From Imbricaverruca yamaguchii (lineage: Eukaryota > Arthropoda > Thecostraca > Neoverrucidae): a stretch of 64,000 nucleotides of DNA. The DNA is taken from NCBI GenBank assembly GCA_034440575.1, contig JAOTOL010001621.1, positions 971,001-1,035,000 on the forward strand. The letters are read 5' to 3'. The notes beneath the pieces are model-generated. The model saw nothing but the letters and a program-made list of their open reading frames with translations. It was not told the DNA's origin and ran no database searches. Within the stretch, counting starts at the first letter, position 1; each line of letters starts with the position of its first letter. The position numbers and the translations under genes are program-made. Shown piece after piece: positions 10,147 to 21,039 of this stretch.

Positions 10147-10940
10147 CCGTCTCGGGGGGGGGCGGTTGAAGACCCCCTCTAAAATCCAAACTAAACATCG
10201 CACGAAAACGAAAGAGGGTCATCGGAAAGCGCTCGACGAGTAGGGTCTGGGTCCACCCCAAACAAATTCCCCAAAAGTGACGTCACCAGGGGGGCTAGAT
10301 TTTCCCGACTTTCTACGACTTACATTATTTTGTTGACTCTGGGGAGTTCACTGTGGTATATATTAAAAAACAAAATTTGTTTCCAATAGAAAAGGACAGC
10401 GAAATCGACCAGGACTATAATTTTTGTTGCCCCCCCCCCCCCATTTTCTTTGAAATTTCAAAATTTTGAGTTTTCAAGTTTTCTTTAATTTTCCTTTTCC
10501 AATGGGTAGAGCAGACAGAGACACGTTGCTGGAAGTCAACTTTCCTTAATCAAAAATGATTACTTTAGCCAGAATCCTGCATTTGAACTGCAATGTGGCA
10601 AAAACGCAAAATTTGTATGTAGTCAAAAAGAAGAGAAAAAAGAGAAAAATTAAACTCATACGTTTTGTTGCATCCGTGAAGATAAGCAAACGCTGCAAGT
10701 TTCATTAAAATATCTACATCCGTTAAAACGACTGGTTGAACTTTTTTGGAGGTGACCTCACTTGACCTTGACTAACTCGTTGACCCTAGATGACCTGACC
10801 TACAAATTTTGAATCAGCATGTCAAATTGATGTGTAAAAAGGTATGCCAAATTTGGGTGCGCTGCCGTGCGCCGTTCGTCCGCCATCCGCGAAAAACCTG
10901 AGGGGGGCGGTTGAAGACCCCCCGAGACGGGACGGGTTAA
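10147..10940. mobile_element. Non-autonomous TTAA-type element B (candidate)
   Basis: The two ends are inverted: CCCGTCTCGGGGGG at the left (about 10147) and CCCCCCGAGACGGG at the right (10919-10932). Each end also carries a G-run/C-run stem-loop with GGCGGTTGAAGACCCC in the loop region, present in the same orientation at both ends. The right end abuts TTAA (10937-10940); the left TTAA is not preserved. The interior includes TGACCTCACTTGACCTTGAC near 10752 and no ORF. The architecture matches elements A and 33491-34492. Confidence 0.45.
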
Positions 10941-12266
10941 GTAGTGTCATGTCTGGTGTGTTGGTGGCTGAACGAAGCCGCCATGTCCAGCAGCAGCGCA
11001 TATATCATGGCAATTGCCCACCATATCCATAAATTTGCTTGTTATGACTCATTTGGATGTAAGTTCTCTAACATTATTGCAACGCTAGAGTGAGCATGGC
11101 CTCCCCCTTGCACATCCTGCATATCTTGGAACAAACTATTCGCCCTGGCGATGTTTGACTGGCGGCATTCTAGATATGCCAGAACAGGTCTGGAAAGACT
11201 TTTAATATTTGAATTTATGCAAATTTCTGTTGTATTTTAATTAGTACTCTCAGCAAGTGTATCCATCTGTGCGCAAAAATACTCAACTTTTCACACAAAA
11301 AAACTGCAACCGTGACAATTAAGTTGATAAGACAATATCAGAAATAATACCAATTACATTTTTTAAAGTTATTTCCAAAAGGATTGACGGAACCGCCTGA
11401 GTAATGTCCTTTCTTCAGCCCATGGATGTTCAACATGCACCCCCAGGGACACCGTGTGAAAAATTAGACATATGACTACTGTCGTCAACTCTTGACTCTT
11501 GCTCCTCGTTTGGTTGGTTATTTGGGCTTACGGGCACATCGACTGCGTTGGTCATACAGCGCCCATTACTCCACGTTTCAATGTTGTTCTAGCCACATAT
11601 TGGACCATTTGCCATGAATTTACCGAAGAAGAGAGAATCAAAGGCTATATTTGAGCTTGCGATGAGCTACGTCGTCACTTTATTATGACCTTCATGCCAC
11701 CCTTGACTGTGACGTCGCTTTTGAGCACAACAATGCGTCCACACTGATGGCATGCATTTAGCGTTGCTGGGGCGGTTTATTGATGGAGCCTCGGTCATCC
11801 TGGGCGACTTTTCGTGCGAAATCACAGCCGAAATTGGCTAGCAAAACAACACTGAATCAGCATTAAGTGAGGCATTAATTCCATGTTGTACTGCAATGCC
11901 AGTTTTGAGAGAAAGACATGTCGCACAGATGAGGAGGCCCAAGTTTCCAGATTGTCATTGCATTGGAAATGGAGTCCAAGGCTGATAAAATGATGACCTC
12001 ACACCCCATAAGGAAGTCCTGCTGCAATGCAGCCTCCCTCGTAAAGTGACACAATTCTGCCCATTGGAGCGCTATCTACATCCGTGACTTTGGAGTTTCC
12101 ACCCATGATTGTGAACAACATAGGTAGGTGTGTAGCAGTGCAGCATAGCAGTGGCAAGTGGACTGACACATATTTGCAATCATGCAGCAGAAGAAAAAAA
12201 AACTAGAAGAAATAACTGGTAATAATGACGGTTCAAACATGCCTCAAAATTATCGTCACAGCATGA
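10941..12266. other. Unassigned sequence
   Basis: About 1.3 kb without recognised repeats, RNA genes or exon-like frames. No ORF of meaningful length is present on either strand. Confidence 0.45.
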
Positions 12267-12410
12267 AGCACATATGGCATGCAGCACATATGGCATGTGG
12301 CACATATTGCATGCAGCACATACGGCATGCACCACATATGGCATGCAGCACATACGGCATGCGACACATATGGGATGCAGCACCTATGGTATGCAGCACG
12401 TATGGCACGC
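12267..12410. repeat. 16-bp minisatellite, 9 copies
   Basis: The unit AGCACATATGGCATGC repeats nine times without indels (9 x 16 = 144 bp) with point changes. Each full unit contains two palindromes, CATATG and GCATGC. Six overlapping frames over it on both strands are artefacts. Confidence 0.95.
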
Positions 12411-13258
12411 AGCGGTGGGCCATATTGGCGAACTGCTTTGTTACATATTTTCCTTCGCTTGTCATTCACGTGAAGACCAATGAGTGCGATTTCGGGCACG
12501 GTGCTTGTCGTATCCTTGCAACTTGGTACAAACCAAGAGTAACGACGTCCACGCTTCATCCGCGCCATTTTCACCCCCTCATCGCACCAACAAACCCGTT
12601 CGATGCCTTCCCCGGCTGGCGGACAAAAGCAACGTCACGACCAATCACAGAACGAGCAGGATAACCGATGAGCATGAATCGAGTTCCATTGATTATGTTC
12701 ATATTTGATCAAAGTGAGTGTGACAACAGTTTTCTAAAATTCAAATTATAATTAAATGGTAACAGAAAACCATGTGTTAGGCGACGTGCAATAACTTTAT
12801 GCATGTCATCCAATGATGCTCCAGGTTTGAAGTCAGTATCTGGTCAGATCGCAGATATATCAGCGTTCTGAAGAGCATTTTGGAGTCTGAACGCAATACT
12901 ATGGAATAGTTGTAAGTGAAGTGGATCCATCACACCTTGCAAGGGTCGCTTTGCATGCTGGTTTCATTTCCAATGTTAGGAGGTTCATAGCAACTGTACT
13001 TTGATTTTGTTCTTTCTTTTGCAACATGTTTGAGGAGAAATGAAACGCTTGAAAGAAGTGAAACGTTTGAAAGAAGTGAAGATTTCATATCGTGCCTTCA
13101 TATATGGCACAATATTGACAGTATGTGGATTTTCGTACGTGCACCTACTGCCCATTCCTCAGCAGAGTCTACTTATTTTCAAAGGTTAATCACGCATACC
13201 GATGTGTATCTCACCTTGACTTGAGCGGTGACCTTAACCTTGATGTGCGCCATGATGT
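12411..13258. other. Unassigned sequence
   Basis: No feature recognised. A short near-duplication GAAACG(C/T)TTGAAAGAAGTGA occurs twice near 13040-13082. Confidence 0.4.
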
Positions 13259-13976
13259 CAGGCTAAGGGTGCGTTTGCAGCTCGGATAATAATTTCCGTG
13301 AGGACGGAAAGTTTTCCCTCCGGCGTTCGGAGCTCACAGTCGGATCCTGTCGGGTTTCCAAATATCGAACACAAATATTGCGCTTGTGGGTCAAATGTGG
13401 TGGCCGTACTACACACGTCGGGAGGTTATTGGATGTGGTCAGGAATATCCTCGAGCCCGACACTTCCGACAACAGGAAGCTTGATGCTAGCCTGCCCGGA
13501 GTGATGAATGTGTGCTTCATTTCTGGATGAAAGGAGGTGAGTGGTGTCTTTGCACGGCACCGGGAGTGGTCCGAACCCCTGGTTTGGTACCTTGGTAAAG
13601 TTGGTCCTTGCATAGTTCCCAGCTTATTGTAGCCTAAGAATGCGTTATTTTTATTTATCTGGGCTCAAAAATATCGCAATCATATACATCTAAACTGAAG
13701 CTGGAAAATCATCAACATCTACCCATTATCGAGCACCATGACTTCAATGGGTCAAAGCAACATGGCGCGTGCTGTATGAACTTGTGTGCTAGAAGTGCCG
13801 CTAATGCCAGTGACGTCACACAGATCCTGCAGATTGCGTCTGAAAAATGTTCCGCAGGATCCGTATAATTTCCCGGATACTGTGAGCTTCGAACGGTGAA
13901 TTGGCAGATCTGATCCAAAAGTATGACGTCACACGGAAAATTTTCCGCAGGATCCGAGCTCCAAACGCGCCCTAAG
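13259..13976. mobile_element. Non-autonomous inverted-repeat element, hAT-like ends (candidate)
   Basis: The left end reads CTAAGGGTGCGTTTGCAGCT and the reverse complement of the right end (about 13976-13950) reads CTTAGGGCGCGTTTGGAGCT. Both continue with CGGAT and an A/T run plus TTTCCGTG. A second internal inverted pair, GTTCGGAGCTCACAGT (13325) and GTTCGAAGCTCACAGT (minus, near 13890), supports long imperfect inverted arms. Short TAGGG-type termini and no transposase fit a hAT-like MITE. An 8-bp target duplication could not be settled by eye. Confidence 0.5.
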
Positions 13977-14235
13977 TCTTCAGCTTGCATGTCGTGGGTG
14001 CTAAGGCGTGAAACCACATTTGCTTCATGGCCAGAATCTGAACACAGAGCCGACAGCCGACCGTCGAACTGCGCACTGGAGCTTCAATTACTGCACCTGA
14101 TCCTAGAGGTGAACCAAAAAAAGCAGACGCCAAGGTCCGAGGTAACTCGGCAATTTCACTAATGCAGCTATTGAGAAATGATTACCGCTGCTCGATCTTT
14201 TCTGCATCTCTGTGCTTTCCTGTTGTGGAAAGCAC
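13977..14235. other. Unassigned flank of the G-rich array
   Basis: Single-copy-looking sequence between the inverted-repeat element and the large minisatellite. GGAAAGCACAG at 14226 and CTGTGCTTTCC at 14211 form a short inverted repeat at the array boundary. Confidence 0.4.
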
Positions 14236-16531
14236 AGAGTTGGGTGGGGAGGGAGCTGTTGTGTGGGGAGGGGAGCTGAGCTGTGGTCGGGTGGGGTGGG
14301 TGTGGGGGGGAGCTGAGCTGTGGTCGGGTGGGGTGGGGGGGGAGCTGAGCTGTGGTCGGGTGGGGTGGGGTGGGTGCAGTTGTGTGGGGGAGGGGAGCTG
14401 AGCTGTGGTCGGGTGGGGGTGGGGTGCAGTTGTGTGGGGAGGGGAGCTGAGCTGTGGTCGGGTGGGGTGGGGTGCAGTTGAGTGGGGAGGGGAGCTGAGC
14501 TGTGGTCGGTGGGGTGGGGTGAGGTGCAGTGTGTGGGGAGGGGAGCTGAGCTGTGGTCGGGTGGGGTGGGGTGCAGTTGTGTGGGGAGGGGAGCTGAGCT
14601 GTGGTCGGGTGGGGTGGGGTGCAGTTGTGTGGGGAGGGGAGCTGAGCTGTGGTCGGGTTGGGTGGTGGGTGGGGTGGGGGGGTGTGGGGGGAGCTGAGCT
14701 GTGGTCGGGTGGGGTGGGGTGCAGTTGGGTGGTGGGGGGAGCTGAGCTGTGGTCGGGTGGGGTGGGGTGCAGTTGAGTGGGGAGGGGAGCTGAGCTGTGG
14801 TCGGGTGGGGTGGGGTGCAGTTGTGTGGGGGGGCAGTTGTGTGGGGAGGGGAGCTGAGCTGTGGTCGGGTGGGGTGGGGTGCAGTTGTGTGGGGAGGGGA
14901 GCTGAGCTGTGGTCGGGTGGGGTGGGGTGCTGTTGTGTGGGGAGGGGAGCTGAGCTGTGGTCGGGTGGGGTGGGGTGCAGTTGGGTGGGGAGGGGAGCTG
15001 AGCTGTGGTCGGGTGGGGTGGGGTGCAGTTGTGTGGGGGGTGGGGGTGGGGTGAGTTGTGTGGGGAGGGAGCTGAGCTGTGGTCGGGTGGGGTGGGGTGC
15101 AGTTGAGTGGGGAGCTGAGCTGTGGTGGTGTGTGGGGAGGGGAGCTGAGCTGTGGTCGGGTGGGGTGGGGTGCAGTTGGGTGGGGAGGGGAGCTGAGCTG
15201 TGGGTGGGTGTGGTCGGGTGGGGGGGGAGGGAGCTGAGCTCTGTGGTCGGGTGGGGTGGGGTGTGTGTGTGGGGAGGGGAGCTGAGCTGTGGTCGGGTGG
15301 GGTGGGGAGGGGAGCTGAGCTGTGGTCGGGTGGGGAGGGGGGGGGAGCTGAGCTGTGGTCGGGTGGGGTGGGGTGCATTGTGTGGGGGGGGGAGCTGAGC
15401 TGTGGTCGGGTGGGGTGGGGTGTTGGTGGGGAGGGGAGCTGAGCTGTGGTCGGTGGGTGGGGTGCAGTTGGGTGGGGGGGGGAGCTGAGCTGTGGTCGGG
15501 TGGGGTGGGGTGCAGCTGTGGTGGGTGGGGGGGGAGTTGTGTGGGGAGGAGTGTGTGGGGAGGAGCTGAGCTGTGGTCGGGTGGGGTGGGGTGCAGTTGG
15601 GTGGGGGGGGAGCTGAGCTGTGGTCGTGGGTGGGGGGGGTGCAGTTGGGTGGGGAGGGGAGCTGAGCTGTGGTCGGGTGGGGTGGGGTGCAGTTGGGTGG
15701 GGAGGGAGCTGAGCTGTGGTCGGGTGGGGTGGGGTGCAGTTGGGTGGGGAGGGGAGCTGAGCTGTGGTCGGGTGGGGTGGGGTGCAGTTGTGTGGGGAGG
15801 GGAGCTGAGCTGTGGTCGGGTGGGGTGGGGTGCAGTTGGGTGGGAGGGGGAGGGAGCTGAGCTGTGGTCGGGTGGGGTGGGGTGCTTGGTGGGGAGGAGC
15901 TGAGCTGTGGTCGGGTGGGGTGGGGGGGGAGCTGAGCTGTGGTCGGGTGGGGTGGGGTGCTGTTATGTGGGGAGGGGTGCTGAGCTGTGGTCGGGTGGGG
16001 TGGGGCAGTTGTGTGGGGGGGAGTGAGCTGTGGTGGGTGGGGTGGGGGAGCGGAGCTGAGCTGTGGTCGGGTGGGGTGGGGAGGGGAGCTGAGCTGTGGT
16101 CGGGTGGGGTGGGGTGCTGTTATGTGGGGAGGGGTGCTGAGCTGTGGTCGGGTGTGGAGGGGAGCTGTTGTGTGGGGAGCGGAGCTGAGCTGTGGTCGGG
16201 TGGGGTGGGGAGGGGAGCTGAGCTGTGGTCGGGTGGGGTGGGGTGCTGTTATGTGGGGAGGGGTGCTGAGCTGTGGTCGGGTGTGGAGGGGAGCTGTTGT
16301 GTGGGGAGCGGAGCTGAGCTGTGGTCGGGTGGGGTGGGGAGGGGAGCTGAGCTGTGGTCGGGTGTGATGGGGTGCTGTTATGTGGGGAGCGGAGCTGAGC
16401 TGTGGTCGGGTGGGGTGGGGAGGGGAGCTGAGCTGTGGTCGGGTGGGGTGGGGTGGGGAGCGGAGCTGAGCTGTGGTCGGGTGGGGTGGGGAGGGGAGCT
16501 GAGCTGTGGTCGGGTGAGGTGGGGTGGGGAG
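14236..16531 (+). repeat. G-rich minisatellite of about 49 bp, roughly 50 units, G4-prone
   Basis: The fullest unit is GAGCTGAGCTGTGGTCGGG, then TGGGGTGGGGTGCAG, then TTGTGTGGGGAGGGG, 49 bp. The core GAGCTGAGCTGTGG was counted about 50 times; many units are shortened by losing the GCAGTTGTG segment. Each unit holds four G-tracts of four or more (GGGG-T-GGGG ... GGGG-A-GGGG); shortened units place them within about 20 bases. The + strand is the G strand. A 928-codon minus frame (14168-16954) and many plus frames are by-products: they encode only proline/threonine/glutamine or glycine/tryptophan/cysteine repeats. Confidence 0.97.
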
Positions 16532-16638
16532 GGAGCCGCGTGTGCGTCGAGCCGCCGTAAACAGTGTGCTCATTACTGGCGGCCGACCGGCCGGAGCCGC
16601 AGTCGGAGACGTCGGTCGGCGCCGCCGCGCCAGGCCCG
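16532..16638. other. GC-rich junction between two minisatellites
   Basis: About 100 bp of CpG-rich single-copy-looking DNA separates the G-rich array from the 24-bp array. No exon signal was recognised. Confidence 0.4.
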
Positions 16639-16976
16639 CCCACGTACGAGGCTGGGGCCGCGCCCACGTATGAGGCTGGGGACGCGCCCACGTATGAGGC
16701 TGGGGACGCGCCCACGTATGAGGCTGGGGACGCGCCACGAGCTGGGGGCGGGAGGCGCCCACGTATGAGGCTGGGGGCGCGCCCACGTATGAGGCTGGGG
16801 ACGCGCCCACGTATGAGGCTGGGGCCGCGCCCACGTATGAGGCTGGGGACGCGCCCATGTATGAGGCTGGGGACGCGCCCACGTATGAGGCTGGGGACGC
16901 GCCCACGTACGAGGCTGGGGCCGCGCCCACGTATGAGGCTGGGGACGCGCCCACGTATGAGGCTGGGGCCGCGCCC
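16639..16976. repeat. 24-bp minisatellite, about 14 copies
   Basis: The unit is CCCACGTATGAGG plus CTGGGGACGCG (24 bp), with a GACGCG/GCCGCG variant, broken once by an irregular unit near 16736-16755. As 24 is a multiple of three, one plus frame reads TYEAGDAP repeats and a minus frame RPQPHTWA repeats. No evidence ties either frame to a gene. Confidence 0.95.
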
Positions 16977-17064
16977 GGTCGCCGGCATTGCAGACCAACT
17001 CCCGACCTGACGCTTCCCTCACCAGCCGATCACTGCAGTCCTCCACCAGGGTACCGCCGTCAGC

Positions 17065-17328
17065 CACGTCACCTCACCGACACGTCACCTCACCGACACG
17101 TCACCTCACTGACACGTCACCTCACCGACACGTCACCTCACCGACACGTCACCTCACCGACACGTCACCTCACCGACACGTCACCTCACTGACACGTCAC
17201 TTCACCGACACGTCACCTCACTGACACGTCACCTCACTGACACGTCACTTCACCGACACGTCACCTCACCGACACGTCACCCCACTGACACGTCACCTCA
17301 CCGACACGTCACTTCACCGACACGTCAC
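17065..17328. repeat. 16-bp minisatellite, about 16 copies
   Basis: The unit CACGTCACCTCACCGA recurs from 17065 to 17328 with C/T variants (CACTGA, ACTTCA). It shares no sequence with the 16-bp array at 12267. Confidence 0.95.
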
Positions 17329-17527
17329 AGTCGACATCCTTGCGCTACGCACTTTGAAAAATAGATTATCCGTGTTCCTTTTTGAGCCGACCTGTCGTAG
17401 GCTTTTAGTTTTATTTTTCAAGCTATGCTGTTCTAAGGTTTCACCACAGCACTGGACCCCGACCAAGCTAAACTGTGACTTACCCACACGCGCCACGCCT
17501 GCCTTCGTCACCTACCTCACTAACCAG

Positions 17528-17588
17528 CAATGGTGCTTTCGATTCCTGTGGCCCGCAGACCTGCTGCAGGCCCAAGTGCCTGCGCAAG
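17528..17588 (+). CDS. Candidate cysteine-rich mini-exon (TIL-like?)
   Basis: A 61-base segment is preceded by a pyrimidine-rich tract ending CACTAACCAG (AG at 17526-17527) and followed by the donor AAG|GTGAGC (GT at 17589). It encodes NGAFDSCGPQTCCRPKCLRK in the frame beginning AAT at 17529. The NxxFDSCG...C...C spacing recalls the start of trypsin-inhibitor-like cysteine-rich domains. The domain assignment is a guess, since only about 20 residues are visible and no partner exon was found. Confidence 0.25.
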
Positions 17589-17811
17589 GTGAGCCGGCTG
17601 TGCAGAGTGCACGCATCAGTTGTCTGCTCGTGCCTCATCACGGTACGACCGGCTGCACTCGTGTGTCCCCAACGCCCCAGCTCGGAGCATCATTCACGCT
17701 AGTGATTTAAGATTGTTATGAGACTGCTATCGTAAACTAACCTCCTTAGGCTTAGACGTGCAGCATGGTGCACGTGCCGCACTGATGGTAGGCCCCTTGC
17801 TGGGAACCCGG

Positions 17812-18950
17812 TCAGTACCGCCCGACAGTGCCCTTGTCGGTATAGCTAGACAGTGCCCTGGTCTGCACCGCTAGACAATGCCTTAGTAGTGCCTTGGTCT
17901 GTAGCGTTAGACAGTGCCTTGGTATGTACTGTTAGATAGTGTCTTGGTCGGTACCGCTAAATAGTTCCTGGTCAGTACGGCCAGGCAGTGTCTTAGACGG
18001 TACCGCCAGACAGTGCCCTGGTCGGTACCGTCAGACCGTGCCCTGGTCGGTACCGCCAGACAGTGCCCTGGTCGGTACCACCAGACAGTGCCCTGGTCGG
18101 TACCGTCAGACAGTGCCCTGGTCGGTACCGCCAGACAGTGCCCTGGTCGGTACCGCCAGACAGTGCCCTGGTCGGTACCGCCAGACAGTGCCCTGGTCGG
18201 TACCGCCAGACAGTGCCCTGGTCGGTACCGCCAGACAGTGCCCTGGTCGGTACCCCCAGACAGTGCCCTGGTCGGTACCGCCAGCCAGTGCCCTGGGTGG
18301 TACCGCCAGCCAGTGCCCTGGGTGGTACCGCCAGACAGTGCCCTGGTCGGTACCGCCAGACAGTGCCCTGGTCGGTACCGCCAGACCGTGCCCTGGTCGG
18401 TACCGCCAGACAGTGCCCTGGTCGGTACCGCCAGACAGTGCCTTGGTCGGTACCACCAGACAGTGCCCTGGTCGGTACCGTCAGACAGTGCCCTGGTCGG
18501 TACCGCCAGCTAGTGCCCTGGGTGGTACCGCCAGACAGTGCCCTGGTCGGTACCGCCAGACAGTGCCCTGGTCGGTACCGTCAGTCAGTGCCCTGGTCGG
18601 TACCGCCAGACAGTGCTTTGGTCGGTACCGGCAGACAGTGCTTTGGTCGGTACCGCCAGCCAGTGCCCTGGGTGGTACCACCAGACAATGTCCTGGTCGG
18701 TACTGCCAGACAGTGCCCTGGTCGGTACGGCCAGACAGTGCCCTGGTCGGTATCGTCAGACAGTGCCCTGGTCGGTACCGCCAGACAGTGCCCTGGTCGG
18801 TACCGCCAGACAGTGCTTTGGTCGGTACCGCCAGACAGTGCCCTGGTCGGTACCGTCAGACAGTGCCCTGGGTGGTACCGTCAGACAGGGCCCTGGTCGG
18901 TACGGCCAGACAGTGCCCTGGGTGGTACCGCCAGACAGCGCCCTGGTCGA
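17812..18950. repeat. 25-bp minisatellite, about 45 copies
   Basis: The consensus unit GTCGGTACCGCCAGACAGTG plus CCCTG is 25 bp, with the palindrome GGTACC in most units. The first 190 bp (17812-18000) are more diverged; the interior (18000-18650) is nearly homogeneous, which suggests recent turnover there. Because 25 is not a multiple of three, all three plus frames cycle through the same 25-residue repeat without stops, giving overlapping frames of 362, 323 and 166 codons. Confidence 0.97.
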
Positions 18951-19539
18951 CCTTCCCGAAATCAGAACTGTTCGGGGAATGTCAGGCTTCGTTTCCTAAC
19001 GTGTGTAGGCTTCCATTACAGATATAAACATTGACGAGACATTTCACGCCAAGAGTGTGTTTCCTATAAGAAGTGCGAGAGTTGAGTGCATGTTTATCTG
19101 AGCATTGATGTGCGGTAAAACCTGGGAATGGAAGGCATGCGCGTTTAGATATAATGAAATAATATAAGTTAGGCCCGCTCACAACCGGTGACAGTCGAGA
19201 CAGTCGAACACTGTAGCCAGCTGAACGACGATAGCCCTGTCCATGTCAACCTTCCCTCATAAGGAGCGGCAAGAGTCGCGAAAGTTGCTTCATGTGTGGA
19301 GACAACTTGTCAAGCTGTATTTACAGGCTGTGGTTCTTGTCTGGGCCGCTCCTCAGCTGTAGTCTGGGTCCGCAGAGGGGCGACATGACCTTTTCCCCTT
19401 CCCCTCCCTTCCCCTCGTCCGCTGCCGTCAGTGGCAGGAGCAGCGAACGTGTCGTTTCACGGTTCCCTCTGCCAAATCTAGGAAGGCCGCTTCCACAGAA
19501 GGCTGAGATGGTTCAGGTGTCCCCGCATGACGAGTAAGT
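18951..19539. other. Unassigned sequence
   Basis: No repeat or coding signal recognised. A short pyrimidine-rich run (19390-19425) is present. Confidence 0.4.
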
Positions 19540-20075
19540 AAGGAGGCACCACGGAAAACAATGTGAGGTCCGTATGTCCATGCAAGAGACCACAAATTTG
19601 ACAGAGGATGCCCCAGAGAACAAGAGGAGGTCCCAAAACAGGCTGAAAAGCTCCAAGAAATAAGCCAAGGACCCGAAGGTGGTGCAGGCGGCCACTGATA
19701 TAAAAGAGGAGGCGCCAAACATAGTTGGAAGGAACATCCAGAAATTGAGTCGAGGACTCTGTGCTAGAGCAAGAGGGCTCTAATATGAGAAAGAAGGCCC
19801 CTGATACGCAATGGAAGTCCCACCTCGGGCAGGAAGACCTCAAGAACAAATACAAAGTTTCCATAGAGAGTGCATAAGATCCATAACATAACATAAGAGA
19901 CTTACAGGAGGAAGAACGAGGCCCAAAAAGAGACAGGGTGGACCCCAGGAAATGAATATAATCCCATCAGATGCATGTAATACGAAGGAGAAGACCCTGG
20001 GGAACAAGGGGATGCCATCATAACGAAAAGAGAGGCAGCAAAAAAGACATGGAGAAAATTTGCCAAATGGAACCT
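19540..20075 (+). repeat. Purine-rich degenerate array, similar style to 2160-3690
   Basis: GAGG-x-CCC type motifs recur every 20-40 bases (19544, 19565, 19599, 19625, 19669, 19705, 19767, 19793, 19919) in purine-rich + strand DNA. Units are too diverged for a consensus. The overlapping minus frames (19428-19894) are composition artefacts. Confidence 0.5.
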
Positions 20076-20925
20076 TGAGGGCTAAATGCTTACTAAATCC
20101 GTTTTCAAAATTCAGGACACTTCACTTATTTTAACCGGTGCGTATATACGTGTCGTTTTCCGAACACCACTGATCGCTTGGGGAACACACGGAAATCCGC
20201 CTGTGTTGTTTGTCGAATACTTGCATACTCCAATGAAGTCTGTGTTTAATACATTTTTGCCCAATAAAATACGATTTCTCAAAATCAGAAGGCTTCGCTG
20301 CAGTTGTCGTGGTACCAGTTATTAATAGCCGATAAATGCGTCACATTTGGCGCTTTCGAAATTGCTGGCCGGCAGTTGATCAGACCTAAAATGCAAGGAA
20401 GCATAGTAAGCAGCCGTAGACAATTTTTTAAAGGAATATCATGCCATGCACTTTAACTAGCCATTGTTCTCCATGATCATCTGCACACTTCAAACTGCAA
20501 TCAGTGTGAAGCTATAACTAGGTAACTCCGGACAGATTCACAACAATGGCGACCAAATGCTGTTGGAGGAAAATGGACGGTAAGACCAGCATCTATTATC
20601 ATGGTACCCGCAACTCGATAAAGCGTGGGACCTACATTATTCCTCACGATGCTTCGATAGAATTACGCATGAAAGTTGAGAAACTTACTTCGTCCACGAC
20701 AAATATCCGCATATAGGTTCTCACTGCCTAAAAACTGCATTCCTTCAAAACATTGAGTGTGAACATCTTTTTTTTGTGAGCAACCTAACGGACATATTCT
20801 CAGACGGTTTTCCAGCGCGCCAGCCAACAGCTGCAGCGTTCTGCAAGGTCGTGGCAAACCCCTTTGTTCAACTGCTGCTATTATGGGCTTCTCCGTGCCG
20901 ATATTCGGTCGGCACGGAGACCGAA
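20076..20925. other. Unassigned sequence with a weak exon candidate at 20546-20579
   Basis: At 20546 an ATG in a good context (ACAACAATGG) opens MATKCCWRKMDG and reaches a donor-like GACG|GTAAGA near 20579; unspliced, the frame ends after 57 codons. This is weaker than the exon at 6813-6971 because the peptide resembles no family I know. Confidence 0.25.
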
Positions 20926-20980
20926 GATCGGCCGAAGATCGGCCGAAGATCGGCCGAAGATCGGCCGAAGATCGGCACCT
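20926..20980. repeat. 11-bp tandem repeat, about 5 copies
   Basis: The unit GAAGATCGGCC repeats five times, with GATC and GGCC palindromic cores. Confidence 0.95.
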
Positions 20981-21039
20981 ACGGCGGTACCTGTCTGACA
21001 CGCCGCCCCAGCCGGACGGATTTCCTGCTCGCCCTGCTG

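Noticed and set aside
14168..16954. 928-codon minus-strand open frame
   Set aside because: It is a translation of the G-rich minisatellite and the following 24-bp array. Only repeat-derived Pro/Thr/Gln text is present, and equally long frames exist in other phases.
16639..18950. Regular repeats as a CRISPR array
   Set aside because: Units are directly abutting with no variable spacers, no cas genes occur, and the genome is clearly animal.
17939..19034. Overlapping plus frames of 362, 323 and 166 codons
   Set aside because: All translate the same stop-free 25-bp repeat in rotating phase.
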